DNA of 64,000 bases from Nitrospirota bacterium. GTDB lineage: Bacteria; JACPQY01. The notes beneath the pieces are model-generated. The model was not told the DNA's origin. It did not search any database and saw only the letters and a list, made by a program, of their open reading frames with translations. The DNA lies in the NCBI GenBank assembly GCA_016190245.1, contig JACPQY010000024.1:57620-121619 (forward strand), written 5' to 3'. Position 1 is the stretch's first letter. Every line of letters begins with the position of its first letter. A program made the translations under genes and the position numbers. This document shows positions 25,325 to 33,742 of this stretch, piece by piece.

Positions 25325-26446
25325 CTACCGAGAACGACCCGCCGCCTGCTCCCCTTCGCCAAGCGACAAGGGGTCGTTCGATTTCCCAGCACAATCAACG
25401 CAATGGACGTTCGGGACCTCGCGGCCTGCGGCCATGTCGGCCACCCAGTCACGGAGCCGGACTCCCTCCTCTGTGCTCGTGTAGAACCGCTCGGCGGGCA
25501 GGACGCAGTGGGCATCGGAGGCGGCCGTGAAGAAACGGAAATTCGGGGCGTCGGCGGCGATCGCCTGCGTTTGCTCCTCCAACAGCCCCGGCCAGTCCTC
25601 CATCTGACCTCCCATCGCCGCGTAGATGAACATCTGCGCCTTGTCGGAGGCGTAGTTGAACTCGGACAGGCGCTGCTGCGGATAGTACCTTGAGCCGGCG
25701 ACCAACGCCTTGGCCATCGTCAACTCCTCAACCGGGGTGGTGGCCAATTCCGGGATCCACCCCGGGATGTTGGGCTCGGCCCCCCAGGCGCGGAGAGCCC
25801 GCGGAACGAAGTCCAGCGGCGCGACAGCCGCCCCCGAGTCCCCGAGCTGAGCGGCCCGGGAGTTCGGGTAGTGTTCCATGATGTACGGGGCGTGGAGGAA
25901 CGAGCCATACGAGCCGGCGCTGCAACCCGCCACGAAGATGAAATCCGGACCCGAGAAATTCCCGTAGAGCCAACCCGTCGCGGATGAGGCGTTGATGAAT
26001 CCCGTGTGATGGATCGTCACCTCGGGCGAATCGCCCGTGCCCGGATAGATTGCCACTCGGTTGCCCCAGTGGGCGTCTCCGGTACAGTAGGGCACGAAGA
26101 CAACGTACCAGTCCCGAAACGGGTTCTCGCCGTTCTCGAAGTCGAAGATTCCCGTGGTGCGTGGGGGCGCGTTTCCTTCCGCCACGGCATCCCTGAAAAT
26201 GGCACCGGCCATTCCGCACGTGAGGGCATCCCAGCACGCCCCGCCGCCTTCAAGGTAGACGAGAACCCGGTTCACGGTGCCGGGGCGAACCCAGAAGGCG
26301 TACGGCGTGCCGCGCGAGCACACCGTTTCGCCCCCCGGTTCGATTCGAGTCCATCCGGCGGGGAGATCCGGCACGTGCTCGGATCCCGGGCCCGAACAGG
26401 AGCAGAGCCATCCCGCCAGGCACGCGAATGGGACGATCGTCCTCAC
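25325..26446 (-). CDS. pectinacetylesterase/Notum-type serine hydrolase, probable lipoprotein
   Basis: A 373-residue hydrolase with a short signal peptide ending in a Cys-rich box (WLCSC), likely lipid-anchored. YLEGGGACWD forms the oxyanion region and GCSAGSYG carries the nucleophile Ser, as in pectin acetylesterases and the carboxylesterase Notum. Asp and His candidates lie further on (GDSG, DAHC). Bacterial members deacylate unknown esters. The GTG start overlaps the luxC stop (GTGA), tying it to fatty-acid reduction genes and suggesting a role with an acyl ester. Confidence 0.85.
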   Translation of the reverse strand: MRTIVPFACLAGWLCSCSGPGSEHVPDLPAGWTRIEPGGETVCSRGTPYAFWVRPGTVNRVLVYLEGGGACWDALTCGMAGAIFRDAVAEGNAPPRTTGIFDFENGENPFRDWYVVFVPYCTGDAHWGNRVAIYPGTGDSPEVTIHHTGFINASSATGWLYGNFSGPDFIFVAGCSAGSYGSFLHAPYIMEHYPNSRAAQLGDSGAAVAPLDFVPRALRAWGAEPNIPGWIPELATTPVEELTMAKALVAGSRYYPQQRLSEFNYASDKAQMFIYAAMGGQMEDWPGLLEEQTQAIAADAPNFRFFTAASDAHCVLPAERFYTSTEEGVRLRDWVADMAAGREVPNVHCVDCAGKSNDPLSLGEGEQAAGRSR

Positions 26447-28053
26447 GCGTTCTTCCAGTCAACGAGGTCGCCGAGTACGCGCATGCCGTCGTGCGGCATG
26501 CCGGGATACATGCGCTCATGCTGGCCGATCGGCATGATGTTGCTCACCCCTCGCGCCGCAATCCGATCGCGCAGGCCGGGGATGCGACTCAACGGGTGGA
26601 TGCCGACGGTCGAGACCCCCGCGTGGAGATACCCCAGGCATCGTTCAAGCACATCCACCCGCCGCACGACGACAAGTCGGCACATGGGGTGGTCGAGGAG
26701 GTTGAATTCCCCGGGCACGTAGACGACGGCGGAGCCCAGTCGCCCATCCTCCCCATTCACGAACCAGCGCGCCTGCGACAGAGTGCCTCTCCGCAGCCGG
26801 CGGATCTGTCCGGCAAGCAGGGGCGGGACGAGGTTGGTCACCTGCCTGTCCCACTCCCTCAGCGCCAAGCTCAGGACCCTCGCGTACTCCAGCGCCTGGG
26901 CTTCGCTGCCTTCGACATAGTGGACCAGCGAGGCGATGCAGGCCTTCTGATTCCAGATCATGGAATCTCCGGCCGCTCTGGCCGCGACTTCCTCCAACGG
27001 GTCCGAAAACGCCTCCCGGCCGATCCACGTCACGCCATAGCGGGGATTGAACGTGATGACGCGGTTGTACAGGGCGCGTGCGCGAACGCTCGCGACGGCA
27101 TCCGGGGCGCCCCACACGACGATCCGATCAAAGAAGAGCGGCGAGAAAAGGACATCCTCCAGACCGGCATCCCCTCCCTGCCAGTAGACAATCGAGGTGT
27201 GGCGAGTCAACGGATGATCCGGCACGTGCCTCGCCATCGCGAGTCCCAAGAGGGCGCCTGGAATCAAGGCGCCACTCGGGGACTTGATGACGGACGCCGA
27301 TTTCGTCGCGAAGGCCCTGAGCGCGGACACGATGGGGACGGCCGGCGAATTTCCCGCCGTGATGTGCAACTGGCGGGTGGGCATGGCCCGCACCCAGGTG
27401 TCGGTGCCGCCGGCAAAGGGGGCCGGGCCCATCGCGGTCGAAAGGCCCGTGACGCTCGGCCGCCCGGTACGGACCCATCCGCTCAGATACTCCGAGCCGG
27501 GCCGGTTCAAGAAACTCAACTCATCGTCCACCATGCGGATCGCCGTCTCCGGATTCAGCAGGGCCGAGAACGTGCCGTAGGCCGCCTTCAGAAAACCCTC
27601 CGGCATTTCACTCGACAGGAGCGAGAGCTCCAGTCCGCGCGCCGCATACTCCGATTCGATGGAAACCGCGCCGCTCAGCGCGGCGAGAAAAGACGAAATC
27701 CCTTCCATGGGCAGGGAATACAGCTCGTCCGCCAGGGCCGCGAAATCGGTCTCCCCGATCTCCTCGGGTCGGAAGAGCGGCATGATCTGGTAGAGGAATC
27801 CGTCGCGGTACGCGGACCGGGCGCGGTCGATCATCGGTTCGCGCAGAACCTGGACATCGGCCAGCTTCAGGTATGCAGCCTGGCGCGGCGAGAGCCCTTT
27901 CTCACGGGCCTCCCGATCGAAGGCGGCGCGAACGGCATCCACCTGCGCGTGCGGCGGGTATCGGAGTGTCCCTCGGATCATGAAGGGCAGTTCCACGAAG
28001 ACGTCGTTCCCGTCGGTCTGAGCGGGAAGAATCCCTGGGTTCGCTGTGCTCAT
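26443..28053 (-). CDS. luxC: LuxC-type acyl-CoA/acyl-protein reductase
   Basis: A 536-residue member of the LuxC family (aldehyde-dehydrogenase fold) that reduces activated fatty acyl groups to aldehydes with NADPH. The conserved region SPSGALIPGALLGLAMARHVPD and the acyl-accepting Cys in MIWNQKACIAS are present. The start at 28053 has AGGTGA upstream; GTG 28062 and ATG 28059 are alternatives. It directly follows the luxE-like gene. No luciferase genes luxAB are present, so aldehyde production serves another purpose. Confidence 0.88.
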   Translation of the reverse strand: MSTANPGILPAQTDGNDVFVELPFMIRGTLRYPPHAQVDAVRAAFDREAREKGLSPRQAAYLKLADVQVLREPMIDRARSAYRDGFLYQIMPLFRPEEIGETDFAALADELYSLPMEGISSFLAALSGAVSIESEYAARGLELSLLSSEMPEGFLKAAYGTFSALLNPETAIRMVDDELSFLNRPGSEYLSGWVRTGRPSVTGLSTAMGPAPFAGGTDTWVRAMPTRQLHITAGNSPAVPIVSALRAFATKSASVIKSPSGALIPGALLGLAMARHVPDHPLTRHTSIVYWQGGDAGLEDVLFSPLFFDRIVVWGAPDAVASVRARALYNRVITFNPRYGVTWIGREAFSDPLEEVAARAAGDSMIWNQKACIASLVHYVEGSEAQALEYARVLSLALREWDRQVTNLVPPLLAGQIRRLRRGTLSQARWFVNGEDGRLGSAVVYVPGEFNLLDHPMCRLVVVRRVDVLERCLGYLHAGVSTVGIHPLSRIPGLRDRIAARGVSNIMPIGQHERMYPGMPHDGMRVLGDLVDWKNA

Positions 28054-28062
28054 GAGCATCAC

Positions 28063-29403
28063 CTACGCTCGCACGGTGGCCATGACGCCACCGCACCCCT
28101 TCACTTCCCTGCCGGGGGCGCGAGTCACCTCACCCACCAGGGCCGGACCGCTCAGCCCGCACGGGCACGCCTCATCCACAAGGTGTACCAGGTCACCGCT
28201 GATGATGAACCCCGGGTAGGAGACGGCAAACGGATCGAGGAAACCGAAGATCCCCCGCAGATCGCGGCCCGCCATGGGCGAGAGAGATTCATCGAGGATG
28301 ACGGGTTCGATCAGCGGCGGCAGGTGGTAGCGGTCCCCCGTGCACCGCAAGAACGCTCCGTTCATCTCACTCATCGAGTACCCCTCCATGATGAGATCTT
28401 TCGGCACACCGAACGTGTTGCCGATCATGCGAACCAGAACATCCCGTTCGATCTTCTCTCCTTCGAAGCTTTTCCACCCTCCGCCGAAAACGATCATGCT
28501 CTGGGGCGGCAGGGAGACCTTCCGGCCCGAGGCGAGAACCAGCTCGCACATTTTCTTAACCTGGAACGGGGCGCCGAACAGCACCACGCTCCGGCCGGTG
28601 GCGGCGGTGCCGGCCATGGCGTCCATGAGCCTGCGGTAGTTCTCCTCCTCCCGGTCAACGGTGAGGTCCTTGAACCGCAGAAGAAGTTTCATTTCCTGCT
28701 CGTCCTTGGGCCCGCGCCTGAGGATCCGGATCGCGTCCGGGATGATTTCCGTTTCGTAGAGGAAGTGGGACTCGGCTGCGAAATTCCCGATGAGCTGTCC
28801 GACCAGTTGGATGCCCAGTCGGCCGCCACGAAAGCCGAGAACGAAGGCCGAGAACTCCTGTCCCATCACGAAGCCCTTCTCCAGAAGCATGAACGAGAGG
28901 TAGTTGAAGCTGTTGTTCATGAGGCTGTTCCATGTGTACTCGTCGCGCGGGACGAACGAGAAGAGGCCGGACGTCCCGCTGGAGAAGAGGACCTGCACGC
29001 CGCACGTCTCAAGGTACGCCACCCAATCGCCGACCGTGCCCAGTCCGTCGTGTGGAGCCTCGAGACGCTCGTGGTAGATCTCGCCCAGCCATCGCGTCAT
29101 CGCGCCGAAGTCCTTCAGGTCCATCCATTCGGGGTTGTAGGACTTGAACACGTCGTCGGTGGACATCAGATCCGTCTTGATCGTCTCCAGGCCGACGTCC
29201 TCCCCCTGTCCGGACTCCTCGACCCACCTGCGGTAGATCGGGATGCACTCGAAGTACCGCCGGTGGTTGAGGAGAATGACCTCCTCGCGGAGCCTGCGGC
29301 CCGCGTCCGGGTCGACCGCTTCTTTCCGCGCCCACACTTGGGTGAATTCCCTCAATTGATCGTGGACCTCGCGGAGTCGGGACATTTTCGCATCAGGATT
29401 CAT
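28063..29403 (-). CDS. luxE: LuxE-type acyl-protein synthetase (AMP-forming)
   Basis: A 446-residue adenylate-forming enzyme related to LuxE. It should activate a free fatty acid as acyl-AMP and pass it to the LuxC partner. SSGTSGLFSFVPR is the nucleotide-binding P-loop-like motif, and MEGYSMSEMNG and GIFGFLDPFAVSYPGFIISGD are adenylation motifs. CPCGLSG near the end is a family Cys cluster. Start at 29403 has AAAGGAGG ahead of it. It overlaps the TetR gene by 11 bp and abuts luxC. Confidence 0.87.
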   Translation of the reverse strand: MNPDAKMSRLREVHDQLREFTQVWARKEAVDPDAGRRLREEVILLNHRRYFECIPIYRRWVEESGQGEDVGLETIKTDLMSTDDVFKSYNPEWMDLKDFGAMTRWLGEIYHERLEAPHDGLGTVGDWVAYLETCGVQVLFSSGTSGLFSFVPRDEYTWNSLMNNSFNYLSFMLLEKGFVMGQEFSAFVLGFRGGRLGIQLVGQLIGNFAAESHFLYETEIIPDAIRILRRGPKDEQEMKLLLRFKDLTVDREEENYRRLMDAMAGTAATGRSVVLFGAPFQVKKMCELVLASGRKVSLPPQSMIVFGGGWKSFEGEKIERDVLVRMIGNTFGVPKDLIMEGYSMSEMNGAFLRCTGDRYHLPPLIEPVILDESLSPMAGRDLRGIFGFLDPFAVSYPGFIISGDLVHLVDEACPCGLSGPALVGEVTRAPGREVKGCGGVMATVRA

Positions 29404-30034
29404 TGGACCCTCCTTTCTGTGATTCATCCGCGTTCGCGGCACCCGCGTTGAGTCCGAGAAAACCCCTCGTCAAGAGGTCCGTCATGAACGACCGAACCCG
29501 CGCGGGATCGCGTTCGCCTTCCTCCAGCGAACTCGCGTAACCAAAGACTTGGTAGATCTTGTAGAACGTGTAGGCCAGCAGGCGAGGGTCGTTGGTACGG
29601 ACGCTGCCCTCGGCCACGCCCTGCCGTATCTGGTCTTCGATCCAAGAGACGGCCGTGCGCTCGAGATCCAGGACGAACGAGTGCAGATGCGTGGCCATGA
29701 GATCCGGCTCGCGCATCAAGGCGCGGCTCAGGAACGGATCGCTCATGATTTGCTCGATGACGGAGCAGAAGACCGCCAGCAACTTCTCGGGAACCGGCTG
29801 CGCGGGCTGCATCGCCTGCTTCGCGATCCCCCAGAGCTTGGCGGCTTCGAGGTTCATCGTTTGCACGAAGAGGTCGTCCTTCGAGGATACATAGTTGTAG
29901 ACCGTTCCCTTCCCAACGTTTGCGTCCCGGGCTATGTCGTCCACGCTCGATTTTCGGAAACCATAGCGTTCGAAATTCCTTTTTGCGGCAGCGAGGATGC
30001 GTTCTCTTGAATCGTTTGTCTTGTTGTTGCGCAT
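29393..30034 (-). CDS. TetR-family transcriptional regulator
   Basis: A 213-residue repressor. The N-terminal helix-turn-helix is textbook TetR (RERILAAAKRNFERYGFRKSSVDDIARDANVGKGTVYNYVSSKDDLF). The C-terminal ligand-binding half is helical and unspecific. It is the first gene of an operon with luxE, luxC and the esterase. A long palindrome lies 14 bp upstream of its start, directly after the -10 box, so it very likely represses its own operon. A fatty-acyl ligand would make sense but is inference. Confidence 0.93.
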   Translation of the reverse strand: MRNNKTNDSRERILAAAKRNFERYGFRKSSVDDIARDANVGKGTVYNYVSSKDDLFVQTMNLEAAKLWGIAKQAMQPAQPVPEKLLAVFCSVIEQIMSDPFLSRALMREPDLMATHLHSFVLDLERTAVSWIEDQIRQGVAEGSVRTNDPRLLAYTFYKIYQVFGYASSLEEGERDPARVRSFMTDLLTRGFLGLNAGAANADESQKGGSNES

Positions 30035-30047
30035 AGTTGATCGTAGA

Positions 30048-30078
30048 TGACTACATGACTGCTTCAGTCATATAGTCA
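30048..30078. promoter_or_regulatory. 31-bp operator palindrome of the tetR-luxEC operon
   Basis: Perfect two-part palindrome centred on 30063: TGACTA-n-ATGACTG-CTT-CAGTCAT-n-TAGTCA. The inner 7-bp arms are 30055-30061 and 30065-30071; the outer 6-bp arms are 30048-30053 and 30073-30078. It covers the predicted transcription start just downstream of the -10 box, a classic TetR-family repression site. Confidence 0.82.
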
Positions 30079-30106
30079 CTCTACAGAAAACACGTCCACC
30101 TGTCAA
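30078..30106 (-). promoter_or_regulatory. sigma-70 promoter of the tetR-luxEC-esterase operon
   Basis: Perfect TTGACA (30101-30106) and TAGAGT (30078-30083) are spaced by exactly 17 bp on the minus strand. The -10 box touches the operator palindrome, which would block RNA polymerase when bound. The leader is about 37 nt. Confidence 0.75.
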
Positions 30107-30162
30107 GCCCCTCCCGGATCGACGCCGGCCCGAGATCCGGGTTACGATATGCCTGATCGAGG

Positions 30163-31842
30163 ATGAGTACCGAACCGCCCAAGCGCAACCCGAAGCACAG
30201 CCCCAGCGCGATCGAGAAGGCCCTCGCCTACCACGAGCGCACAAAGCACCATGCACACCGGTCTGCCGCCTCGCTTGGCTATCTCGATTGGGCCAGCCAG
30301 CCCGATCCGTTTCGACGATACGTCGGCGCCGAGTTGATTCGACTGCCCATCCCCGTCGCGGATAGCACCCCCCCCTATGAACGTATCTACGTGCCTGGGG
30401 CGGTGACTCCGCGCGCACTCGACCTCGATGACCTCTCCGAGTTCCTCTACTGCGCTCTCGCGATCTCGGCGTGGAAGAGCCACGGGTCCTCCACGTGGGC
30501 GCTGCGCGTCAATCCATCCAGCGGGAACCTCCACCCGACGGAAGGCTATGCCGTGCTCCCGGCCCTCCCGGGGCTGGGCGACGATCCTGCTGTCTACCAC
30601 TACACCCCAAGGGAACACGGCCTCGAGCGACGCGCGACGATTCCGAGAGAGGGCTGGTCCGACCTGGCGGGACCGCTTCCACCCCGCGGCTTCCTCGTAG
30701 CCCTCACGTCCATCCATTGGCGGGAAGCGTGGAAGTACGGCGAACGGGCCTATCGCTACTGCCAGCACGATCTCGGACACGCGCTGGCCGCGCTGCGACT
30801 CTCCGCGGCAGCGATGGGCTGGTCGCTGAGCACCGCCGGAGAATTCACGGATCCGGACGTGTCGCGTCTGCTCGGGCTCGACCGCGGAGACGAATTTCAT
30901 CCCGACGAATTCGAAACCCCGGGGCCGCTTGCCGTGGTCACGACGGGGTCCGCGCCGCCGGTGCCTCAGGCCACCCCGATCGACTCCCGCAAACTGCAGA
31001 CGCAGCCCCAGTTTCATGGCCGCGCGAACCTCCTCAGTCCCCAGCACCATCCGTGGCCGATCATCGAGGAAGTTTCGCACGCCTGCCTCGCGTCGGAGCA
31101 TCCCGTGTGGAGCCAGACTCCAACCGCTGCAGGTAACACCACCGGCTCCATCGTCCCGGCCTCAACCTTTTCCGCGGCCCGGATCTTTCGACAACGCCGG
31201 AGCGCAGTGGCGATGGACGGCGAGACGGGCATGACGCGGGGCGCGTTTTTCTCCCTCCTTCGGAGGACGATCCCAAATCCGGCGGTGCCGCCTTGGGACG
31301 CGATCGAGTGGCCAACCAGCGTCCACCTCGGCCTCTTCGTGCACCGCGTCGAAGGGCTGACGCCGGGGCTCTACTTCCTCCCGCGCGACCCTGGTCGCGC
31401 CGAGTGGCTCAAGGGGGTCCTTGATTCAGGCTTTCGGTGGAGCGCCCCAGAGGGGTCTCCACCCGACCTCCCGCTTTTTCTGCTCGCGGAGGGAGACGCG
31501 CGACTGCCCTCCACGCGCGTGAGCTGCGACCAGGACATCGCCGGCGACGGCGCCTTTTGCGTCGCGATGCTGGCTGAGTTCACGCCTCGGCTCGAGACCT
31601 ACGACGCGCCGTTTTACCGCCGACTCTTCTGGGAAACAGGCCTCATTGGCCAGATGCTCTATCTCGAGGCCGAGGCGGCGGGCCTAAGAGGCACGGGAAT
31701 CGGCTGCTTTTTCGACGACGCCGCCCACCACGTGTTCGGCATCCAAGACACACGCCTCCAATGCCTCTACCATTTCACGATCGGCGGGCCCGTGGAGGAT
31801 CCGCGGCTCACGACGCTCCCGTCGTATCCTCCACCCGTATAG
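30163..31842 (+). CDS. SagB/ThcOx-like protein with two nitroreductase-fold domains
   Basis: A 559-residue soluble flavoprotein made of two nitroreductase-fold halves. The first contains RVNPSSGNLHPTEGYAVL, the FMN-contact motif of SagB-type dehydrogenases, and the GHALAALRLSAAAMGW helix. The second (from about residue 350) contains ETGLIGQMLYLEAEAAGLRGTGIGCFFDD. SagB/ThcOx enzymes oxidise azolines in ribosomal peptides, but no YcaO, protease or precursor peptide is nearby, so this is probably one of the orphan relatives. It diverges from tetR with a 128-bp shared gap. The ribosome site GAGG touches the ATG, so the start is a little uncertain. Confidence 0.85.
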   Translation: MSTEPPKRNPKHSPSAIEKALAYHERTKHHAHRSAASLGYLDWASQPDPFRRYVGAELIRLPIPVADSTPPYERIYVPGAVTPRALDLDDLSEFLYCALAISAWKSHGSSTWALRVNPSSGNLHPTEGYAVLPALPGLGDDPAVYHYTPREHGLERRATIPREGWSDLAGPLPPRGFLVALTSIHWREAWKYGERAYRYCQHDLGHALAALRLSAAAMGWSLSTAGEFTDPDVSRLLGLDRGDEFHPDEFETPGPLAVVTTGSAPPVPQATPIDSRKLQTQPQFHGRANLLSPQHHPWPIIEEVSHACLASEHPVWSQTPTAAGNTTGSIVPASTFSAARIFRQRRSAVAMDGETGMTRGAFFSLLRRTIPNPAVPPWDAIEWPTSVHLGLFVHRVEGLTPGLYFLPRDPGRAEWLKGVLDSGFRWSAPEGSPPDLPLFLLAEGDARLPSTRVSCDQDIAGDGAFCVAMLAEFTPRLETYDAPFYRRLFWETGLIGQMLYLEAEAAGLRGTGIGCFFDDAAHHVFGIQDTRLQCLYHFTIGGPVEDPRLTTLPSYPPPV

Positions 31843-31845
31843 ACG

Positions 31846-32868
31846 TCAGTACCGCGGAACGCTCGGGTCCACCTCCTGAGACCACGCATCGATTCCACCC
31901 GCCATGCTCTTCACGTTGGTGAAACCATGGCCCGCGAAGTACGCCGCCGCGTCCATGCTGCGAGCGCCGGTGTGACAGAAGAAGACGACCGTCGAGTCCT
32001 TCGGCCACGACGACATCATGTCCGACGCCAGCTCGCGCGAGAGTAACTGGGCTTCCTGGATGGACGCGAGGCTGCTCTCATATTCGTCGCGCACATCGAG
32101 CAGCTTGGCCTTCGGGTCCTGCTTCAACAGCCGGGCCGCTTCCGCGGGCGAGATCTGGAGTTTCTTCTCCTGATCCGCCCCATCGAGAATGAACCGGACG
32201 GCTTCCTCGACGTTGGTATGGCCATGGCTGGCCAGGACTTCCTGCAGCGTGTCCTCCGGTCTGTACCCGCATGAGCTGCATCCCCCCACGTGGAACTTCT
32301 GGAAAAGGGTCCGCTGCGAACTGGGATATCGGCGGACGATCTCCCCCATCGTGGATTGGCCGGTGAGGGCGTCCCCGTTTTCTTTCGCCGCGGCCTGCGG
32401 CTTGGGCTCCGCCGGCGCGCGACCGCCCAGCTCGATGGGGATCGACTTCGGGTTTCGTGTCTCCTCCCGGTCTTTTCTTCCCAAGGAAGAAATGTTGGAT
32501 ACGAGTGTGCTTCCCACGCTTTCTCTCCTTTCTTTCGTTTGGCTGCCGCCCACGCGGTGACCGAGTTCGCGCAGGTGGGACCAGGTATAAATCCCCGTCC
32601 CATGGCCGTCGCTGAACTCGATCTGAACGGCGTAGTTTCCGACGGACTTGATCCCCACCGGGTGCACGTCTTCGGGAAGGTTCTCAGGCCGCAGCGTGCG
32701 ATCTCCCGTGGCCTCGCTCACGCACGCCGCGCACCAGCAATCGGCCCGCAGGTCTTGGGCAGGGAGAAGGTGCACCGTCCCGTCGCGCCACCTCACCTTC
32801 ACATCGTGTTCCCCGGCGCGGCCGATCTCGATCGGCGGGGGCTCCTGGACCGTCCTCTCCAGACTCAT
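31846..32868 (-). CDS. DUF971 - DUF1858/ScdA_N-like - rhodanese fusion protein
   Basis: A 340-residue three-part protein. Residues 12-105 form a DUF971 domain (DCWCAACV, VGNYAVQIEFSDGHGTGIYTW), found at the N-terminus of gamma-butyrobetaine hydroxylase and in Fe-S gene clusters. Residues 168-230 resemble DUF1858/ScdA_N (CSSCGY). Residues 235-338 form a rhodanese domain with active-site loop CHTGARS (C298). It is the last gene of the suf operon, one base after the sufT-like gene. It may deliver persulfide sulfur or handle iron during cluster assembly. The exact role is inferred. Confidence 0.82.
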   Translation of the reverse strand: MSLERTVQEPPPIEIGRAGEHDVKVRWRDGTVHLLPAQDLRADCWCAACVSEATGDRTLRPENLPEDVHPVGIKSVGNYAVQIEFSDGHGTGIYTWSHLRELGHRVGGSQTKERRESVGSTLVSNISSLGRKDREETRNPKSIPIELGGRAPAEPKPQAAAKENGDALTGQSTMGEIVRRYPSSQRTLFQKFHVGGCSSCGYRPEDTLQEVLASHGHTNVEEAVRFILDGADQEKKLQISPAEAARLLKQDPKAKLLDVRDEYESSLASIQEAQLLSRELASDMMSSWPKDSTVVFFCHTGARSMDAAAYFAGHGFTNVKSMAGGIDAWSQEVDPSVPRY

Positions 32869-32869
32869 C

Positions 32870-33199
32870 CTACATCATCCCCAGGCTCATCTTGACTTCC
32901 TCCGAGGCCATCGTGCGCGGGTCCCACGGCGGTTCCCACACGACCTCAACTCTTGATGTCTCCAGCCCCTTGAGCGATTCCAGCACGTCCTTCACCTGGT
33001 CCACCATCATCGGGCCGTAGGGGCAGCTCGGACTGGTCAGCGTCATCTTCACGTTCGCATGCTTCTCTTGAACCTGCACATCGTAGATCAGGCCGAGGTC
33101 CACGATGCTGTACCCGATCTCGGGATCCACCACCGGCCGGAGCGCCTCCCGGATCTGGTCCGGCGTGAAGAGAGCCTGGTCAGGTTGCGTCTCGGACAT
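32870..33199 (-). CDS. sufT: DUF59/MIP18-family Fe-S assembly factor (SufT-like)
   Basis: A 109-residue protein with the DUF59 core DPEIGYSIVDLGLIYDVQV and the conserved TSPSCPYGPMMVDQV, which carries the reactive cysteine. Such proteins help mature Fe-S proteins. It lies between sufU and the rhodanese fusion with gaps of only a few bases, clearly in the same operon. Confidence 0.9.
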   Translation of the reverse strand: MSETQPDQALFTPDQIREALRPVVDPEIGYSIVDLGLIYDVQVQEKHANVKMTLTSPSCPYGPMMVDQVKDVLESLKGLETSRVEVVWEPPWDPRTMASEEVKMSLGMM

Positions 33200-33202
33200 C
33201 CT

Positions 33203-33742
33203 TCACCTCCCCTTCTCCTCTCCATGCGCGGGGCGGGTTCCGTCCTGCCGGGCGAGCGCCTTTTCCAGTACGCTCCAGCACAACAAGGCGCACTTGACGC
33301 GCACCGGGAACTTGGCCACGCCCTTGAGGGCCTCGATATCGCCCAGCTCATCGTCGGATTTCCGTCCGACACCTTTCATGAGATCCTTCACCGTTCGTAT
33401 CCAATCCTTAGCTTCCTCGACATTCTTGTCTTTCACGACATCCGTCATCATCGAGGCTGAGGCCATCGAAATGGAGCAACCGCGCCCCTCGAAGCACACC
33501 CGCCGGATGCACGGCCCCTGCATCTCGATTCCGAGCGTGAGCTCGTCGCCACAGATCGGGTTACGGTCCGAGCAGGTGAGGTCTGTCGCGCCTGGCGCCA
33601 TCTTGTTGTGAGGGCACCGGTAGTGATCGAGGATGATCTCGCGGTACAGGTCATCGAGCTCATCAGGCTCCCGCGCGGCCTCCCCCACCGCAGAGGGAAT
33701 TTCGCCGGGCCGGGCGACGCGATCGATCTTTTCAGCTACCAC
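33203..33742 (-). CDS. sufU: SufU-type Fe-S scaffold/sulfur-transfer protein
   Basis: A 179-residue protein of the IscU/SufU fold. Metal-binding cysteines are in NPICGD, EGRGCSIS and KCALLC, and SMMTDVVKDK is the family helix. In organisms with SufS next to SufU, SufU takes sulfur from the SufS persulfide. Start is GTG 33742, overlapping the sufS end by 11 bp; open frame further upstream only shadows sufS. The N-terminal 25 residues before DELDDLYREIILDHY are an unusual extension. Confidence 0.92.
   Translation of the reverse strand: MVAEKIDRVARPGEIPSAVGEAAREPDELDDLYREIILDHYRCPHNKMAPGATDLTCSDRNPICGDELTLGIEMQGPCIRRVCFEGRGCSISMASASMMTDVVKDKNVEEAKDWIRTVKDLMKGVGRKSDDELGDIEALKGVAKFPVRVKCALLCWSVLEKALARQDGTRPAHGEEKGR

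Noticed and set aside
26330..26360. GGTTCGATTCGAGTCC, which looks like a tRNA T-arm
   Set aside because: It lies inside the esterase gene with no acceptor stem or anticodon arm around it.
26428..29451. Very long + strand open frame (about 1000 codons) opposite luxC and luxE
   Set aside because: It is antisense to two clear enzymes with conserved motifs; high GC third positions remove stops on the opposite strand. The translation is rich in Arg/His/Gly/Glu without domains.
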